From positions 1 to 8,046 of the forward strand of contig JAQVEU010000028.1 in NCBI GenBank assembly GCA_028697565.1: DNA of 8,046 nt. Reading direction: 5' to 3'. The position numbers were made by a program, and so were the translations under genes. This DNA is from Candidatus Ratteibacteria bacterium. GTDB taxonomy: Bacteria > Ratteibacteria > UBA8468 > B48-G9 > JAFGKM01. The notes below the pieces were generated by a model. That model was not told the DNA's origin. It did no database searches and saw nothing but the letters and a program-made list of their open reading frames with translations. Positions 5,160-8,046 of this stretch are shown one piece after another (position 1 is the stretch's first letter; every line of letters begins with the position of its first letter).

Positions 5160-6012
5160 AGTAAGTTCTCCTTTGTTTTTGTCTGAAATATATGGCTATA
5201 GCGGATATTATAAGTACGAGAAACATAAGAATTAATGCACATCCATAAGCAATTGATATTTGTTTATCAGGATAGATACCTTCTGTCATAAGTCCGTATA
5301 TATGATATGGTAAAGCCATAACTTCTGAGAATATAGACCCAGGGAACCCTTTTACATAAAAGGCAGCAGCAGTAAAGAGTATAGCAGCAGTTTCTCCTGC
5401 TGCCCTTCCTGTACTTAATATAATACCTGTGAGTATACCTGGTAATGCAGCTGGCACAACAATTTTTTTTATTGTCTGCCACTTTGTTGCTCCAAGTGCC
5501 AGCGATGCTTCCCTAAGTGAATTTGGTATTGCCATAAGTGTTTCCTGTGATGCAGAGATGATACTTGGAAGTATAAGAATACCAAGTGTGAGAGAACCTG
5601 AAAGTATGGATACGCCGAATCTGAAAAGTTTAACGAATACAGCAAGACCGAATAATCCAAATATTATGGAAGGTATCCCTGCAAGATTATTTACGCTTAT
5701 TCTTAAAAGATTTAATATAATATTTTTGGGTGTGTATTCATTAAGATATATTGCACATCCAACTCCTATAGGAACTGCAAACAATATTGCACCGAGAGTA
5801 AGATAGAATGTTCCCACAATAGCAGGAGCAATTCCGCCTTCTGTCATACCGCTTCTAGGTTGTTGTGTAAGAAATTCCCATGATATAACTTTAATACCTC
5901 TTACTGTAATAAAATATAAAATTAGTCCCAGAAATAAAAGCATTACTATTATACACAGGGTAACTATTGAAAATCCTATTTTTTCTAATATCTCTGTCTT
6001 TTTGTATTTCAT
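5152..6012 (-). CDS. pstA: Phosphate ABC transporter permease PstA
   Basis: Second membrane subunit of the phosphate channel, 286 aa. About six membrane spans are apparent (roughly 14-38, 62-90, 106-130, 138-157, 190-215, 252-275). The PstA/PstC core NLAGIPSIIFGLFGLAVFV (109-127) and the cytoplasmic EAA loop LREASLALGATKWQTIKKIV (166-185) that contacts PstB are present, followed by GRAAGETAAILFTA (202-215). Its ATG overlaps the pstC stop codon as ATGA, a sign of translational coupling. Its stop lies within the pstB start region. Confidence 0.96.
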   Translation of the reverse strand: MKYKKTEILEKIGFSIVTLCIIVMLLFLGLILYFITVRGIKVISWEFLTQQPRSGMTEGGIAPAIVGTFYLTLGAILFAVPIGVGCAIYLNEYTPKNIILNLLRISVNNLAGIPSIIFGLFGLAVFVKLFRFGVSILSGSLTLGILILPSIISASQETLMAIPNSLREASLALGATKWQTIKKIVVPAALPGILTGIILSTGRAAGETAAILFTAAAFYVKGFPGSIFSEVMALPYHIYGLMTEGIYPDKQISIAYGCALILMFLVLIISAIAIYFRQKQRRTYYG

Positions 6013-6902
6013 CTTCCTGCCCCTAATTTAATTCTATGTCTGCTGCTTATAAATTCAGCAAGTATATTAAAAATAAGGGTGATTAAAAACAATAATAAGC
6101 CAAGTGCAAATAGTGCATTATAATGTAAACTGCCCATAACGGTTTCTCCCATCTCTGCTGCAATAGTTGATGTTATAGGTCTGACAGGCTGAAAAAATGA
6201 TTTAGGAATAATTGCTGAGCCGCCTGTGACCATTAATACTGTCATTGTCTCGCCTATTGCCCTGCTTATACCAAGGATAATAGCGGTAAATATGCCAGAA
6301 CTTGCCGAAGGCAAAATCACTTTGACTATTGTCTGCCATCTGTTTGCTCCAAGTGCCAGAGATGCTTCACGAAAGCTTCTTGGGACAAAACTAATGGCAT
6401 CTTCTGCTAAACTGGCTACCGTGGGAGTACCCATAATGCCGAGTATTAAACTGCCTGTAAGTGCAGTAAGTCCTGTCGGGAGATGAAAAAGTTTCTGAAT
6501 AAAAGGAGCAACTATTACCATTCCAAAGAATCCATATACTATAGAGGGAATACTTGCAAGTATCTCTATAAGTGGTTTTAATACAGCCCTTTGTTTGTGA
6601 CTTGCCAGTTCATTAAGATATAAGGCACTACCTATGCCAAGGGGTATACATACAAGCATTGCCCCTGCTGTTACCATGAGAGAGGCAAGGATAAGTGGTA
6701 GGGCACCAAATTCAGGTGGGTCATATGTGGGATACCAGTATCTTCCTGATAGAAAATTTTTTAGTGGGTAGTGTTTGAACAAAGGGAGAGATTCACTGAA
6801 GAGGGTGATGGTGATGCCAAGAAGAAATATCAGCGAAGTAAAGGCAAGTAAGCCAAATATCCACCTGTAAATTGATTCTTTTATTATATAATTTTTACCC
6901 AT
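6009..6902 (-). CDS. pstC: Phosphate ABC transporter permease PstC
   Basis: First membrane subunit of the phosphate channel, 297 aa. An N-terminal span lies at about 13-36, followed by a periplasmic segment to residue 66 and five further spans. Signatures: IPSIVYGFFGMVIV (118-131), the EAA loop FREASLALGANRWQTIVKVI (177-196), and SRAIGETMTVLMVTGG (213-228). PstC and PstA share this core, but the longer first periplasmic segment and the order pstC-pstA identify it. The start at 6902 lies 19 nt inside the arsC-like gene in another frame. Its ribosome site is weak (AGAAG just upstream), which fits coupling to that gene. Confidence 0.95.
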   Translation of the reverse strand: MGKNYIIKESIYRWIFGLLAFTSLIFLLGITITLFSESLPLFKHYPLKNFLSGRYWYPTYDPPEFGALPLILASLMVTAGAMLVCIPLGIGSALYLNELASHKQRAVLKPLIEILASIPSIVYGFFGMVIVAPFIQKLFHLPTGLTALTGSLILGIMGTPTVASLAEDAISFVPRSFREASLALGANRWQTIVKVILPSASSGIFTAIILGISRAIGETMTVLMVTGGSAIIPKSFFQPVRPITSTIAAEMGETVMGSLHYNALFALGLLLFLITLIFNILAEFISSRHRIKLGAGR

Positions 6903-7300
6903 TCTTCTATCTTTTGCTTTATCTTGTCACGGAGATGGCGCATTTTCTTTAATTTTTCTTCATAACTGCCTTCAAAATCAGCAGGGTCATCTAAACTCCA
7001 GTGAAGTGTTTGAAGGGTATTAGGAAATACAGGACATCTGTTTTCCTTATCACATACAGTAATGATATAGTGGTATCTTTTTCCTGCCTTATAAAGGTCA
7101 AACACCCCCTGTGTCTTATTTTTAGATATATCTATACCGATTTCTTTCATTACTTCAACAGCAAGAGGATTAAGTGTCCCCGGAGTAATACCTGCACTTT
7201 CTACTTCAAATCTATCTTCTGCAATTGCTTTGAGAAACGTTTCTGCCATTTGACTTCTTGCTGAGTTAAACTCACATACAAAGAGAACCTTCTTTTTCAT
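6884..7300 (-). CDS. arsC: Thioredoxin-type arsenate reductase / low-molecular-weight phosphatase-like protein
   Basis: Cytoplasmic LMW-PTPase fold protein, 138 aa, a normal length for thioredoxin-coupled ArsC. The P-loop C-E-F-N-S-A-R-S (C9 to S16) opens the protein; SAG at 35-37, the pair of cysteines in VCDKENRCP (C83, C89), and HWSLDDPAD (100-108, with D105 as likely general acid) follow. In Staphylococcus-type ArsC the nucleophile and the two later cysteines form the disulfide cascade, and all three are kept here. The second P-loop cysteine of that type is an alanine (A14), as in many NSARS-type homologues. It lies between pstS and pstC and overlaps pstC by 19 nt. Likely role: reducing arsenate taken up by Pst; a phosphatase role cannot be excluded. 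No arsenite exporter or arsR is in view. Confidence 0.88.
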   Translation of the reverse strand: MKKKVLFVCEFNSARSQMAETFLKAIAEDRFEVESAGITPGTLNPLAVEVMKEIGIDISKNKTQGVFDLYKAGKRYHYIITVCDKENRCPVFPNTLQTLHWSLDDPADFEGSYEEKLKKMRHLRDKIKQKIEEWVKII

Positions 7301-7306
7301 TTTTGC

Positions 7307-7380
7307 CTCTGCATTTTACTCTGTTCACACCTATATTATATGTTAGTATGTTAGATGGTGTGAACAGAGTAATTGCAGAG
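7307..7380. repeat. Long inverted repeat between pstS and the arsC-like gene
   Basis: ACTCTGTTCACACC (7318-7331) and GGTGTGAACAGAGT (7357-7370) are perfect 14-bp arms around a 25-nt AT-rich centre. The pairing resumes further out with CTCTGC (7307-7312) and GCAGAG (7375-7380) after a short mismatched stretch. In mRNA reading through from pstS, the 3' arm would include the GAGG of the arsC-like gene's ribosome site. Confidence 0.9.
7335..7364 (-). promoter_or_regulatory. Candidate sigma-70 promoter for arsC-pstCAB-phoU
   Basis: TTCACA (7364-7359) and TATAAT (7340-7335) are 18 nt apart on the minus strand, with a start expected near 7328. The -35 box lies in one arm of the inverted repeat and the start point in the other. 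It would give a short leader of about 28 nt before the ATG at 7300. Confidence 0.5.
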
Positions 7381-7382
7381 TA

Positions 7383-7405
7383 CTTATATTATAATTATAT
7401 TATAC
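7383..7405. repeat. Tandem AT-rich 11-mer (TATAATATAA)
   Basis: On the minus strand TATAATATAAT is followed directly by TATAATATAAG; TATAATATA appears again at 7340-7332. No well-spaced -35 box was found for the upstream pair. Confidence 0.5.
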
Positions 7406-7429
7406 AGTCCTAAATTTTCAAAGCATCTT

Positions 7430-8046
7430 TTAGTTTAACCCTACGAATCCCAGTTCTTCAACAAGTTTCTGACCTTCTTTGCTTAACACAAAATCAATAA
7501 ATTGCTTTACTGTGCCTCTGGGTTCACCATCCGTATACATAAAAAGTGGTCTTGCATATTTATATTTTCTTGATAATACAGTTTCCTTTGATGGTAGCAC
7601 CCCATTCACAGCAACAGGTCTAACTGAACCTGTAATATAGGCCAGTCCTACATATCCAATTGCTCCCGGTGTTTGTGCTACTGTGGTTGCTACTGCTTGA
7701 TTGGAGGCCTGCATCAATGCATCGGGTCTTACCTTTGTTCCTTTAAGAGCAAGTTCATTAAATGCTTCAAATGTGCCGGATGAACTGTCCCTTGATACAA
7801 CCACAATTTTCAGGTTTTGTCCCCCTATCTGAGACCAGTTATTTATTTTCCCTGTGTATATGTCCTTTACTTGGTCTGCTGATAGATTACTTACAGAATT
7901 TGATGAATGGACTATTACGGCTATTCCGTCCAGTGCCACCACATTGGCTTTCGGTTTTACTCCTTTTTCTGCAGCTGTCTGTATTTCTTTATCTTTGATG
8001 GGTCTTGATGAATTTGCTATATCGCAGGTTTTGTCTATTAAGGATG
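7430..8046 (-). CDS. pstS: Phosphate-binding protein PstS (5' end beyond the window)
   Basis: Periplasmic phosphate-binding protein, C-terminal 204 residues visible. The frame stays open to the window's right edge, so the start lies outside. Family blocks: DIANSSRPIKDKE near the visible N-terminus, LDGIAVIVHSSNSVSNLS, DIYTGKINNWSQIGG, SRDSSSGTFEAFNELAL (phosphate-binding S/R/S/G/T cluster), TPGAIGYVGLAYI, and PLFMYTDGEP...FIDFVLSKEGQKLVEELGFVGLN at the end. Roughly 60-80 residues including the signal peptide are missing. A GTG at 7942 lies in the middle of the conserved fold and is not the start. First known gene of the pst operon; its promoter and any Pho box are off the window. Confidence 0.95.
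   Translation of the reverse strand, partial: SLIDKTCDIANSSRPIKDKEIQTAAEKGVKPKANVVALDGIAVIVHSSNSVSNLSADQVKDIYTGKINNWSQIGGQNLKIVVVSRDSSSGTFEAFNELALKGTKVRPDALMQASNQAVATTVAQTPGAIGYVGLAYITGSVRPVAVNGVLPSKETVLSRKYKYARPLFMYTDGEPRGTVKQFIDFVLSKEGQKLVEELGFVGLN

Noticed and set aside
7430..7942. pstS starting at the GTG at 7942
   Set aside because: The upstream codons in the same frame continue PstS homology (DIANSSRPIKD) to the window edge, so the gene is simply cut by the window.

Overview
The window carries two gene blocks, both read on the minus strand (right to left). The DNA is AT-rich. The envelope is inferred to be Gram-negative, because periplasmic binding proteins with cleavable or missing N-termini occur with inner-membrane permeases. 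One gene is an H-X9-DG type prepilin, a family expanded in PVC-superphylum and related candidate phyla (Lentisphaerota, Planctomycetota, Omnitrophota). That makes such an organism, probably known from metagenomes, the best guess. No rRNA or other marker gene is present to settle it.

Right block (about 3729-8046): a compact phosphate-uptake operon in the order pstS (5' end outside the window), a thioredoxin-type arsenate reductase/low-molecular-weight phosphatase, pstC, pstA, pstB and phoU. Four of the junctions overlap or are under 20 nt apart, so the genes are probably co-translated. The only gap, between pstS and the arsC-like gene, holds a long inverted repeat whose arms flank a plausible sigma-70 promoter. 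PstS captures phosphate, PstC/PstA form the channel, PstB powers it and PhoU restrains signalling and transport. The ArsC-like protein would deal with arsenate that enters by the same route.

Left block (1 to about 3713): a cobalamin-uptake unit. A consensus promoter (TTGACA-N16-TATAAT) begins only 15 nt after phoU and drives a full cobalamin riboswitch, followed by an intrinsic terminator. Downstream come a pseudopilin gene, a BtuF-like corrinoid-binding protein and a BtuC-like permease. The matching ATPase (BtuD) and any outer-membrane receptor are not in view. The pseudopilin sits exactly where the riboswitch's first target gene is expected.

The two gaps in the left block (991-1386 and 2200-2623) are about 400 nt each and hold no gene. 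They are packed with short repeats: nine perfect GC-rich palindromes, including a family whose stems vary in a compensatory way; two kinds of degenerate 7-nt tandem repeats; and a composite repeat found in both gaps in direct orientation, bracketing btuF. The phosphate operon has none of these, so the contrast between the two halves is marked. The points most worth following are the riboswitch-pseudopilin arrangement, the repeat families, and the inverted repeat/promoter ahead of the arsC-like gene.
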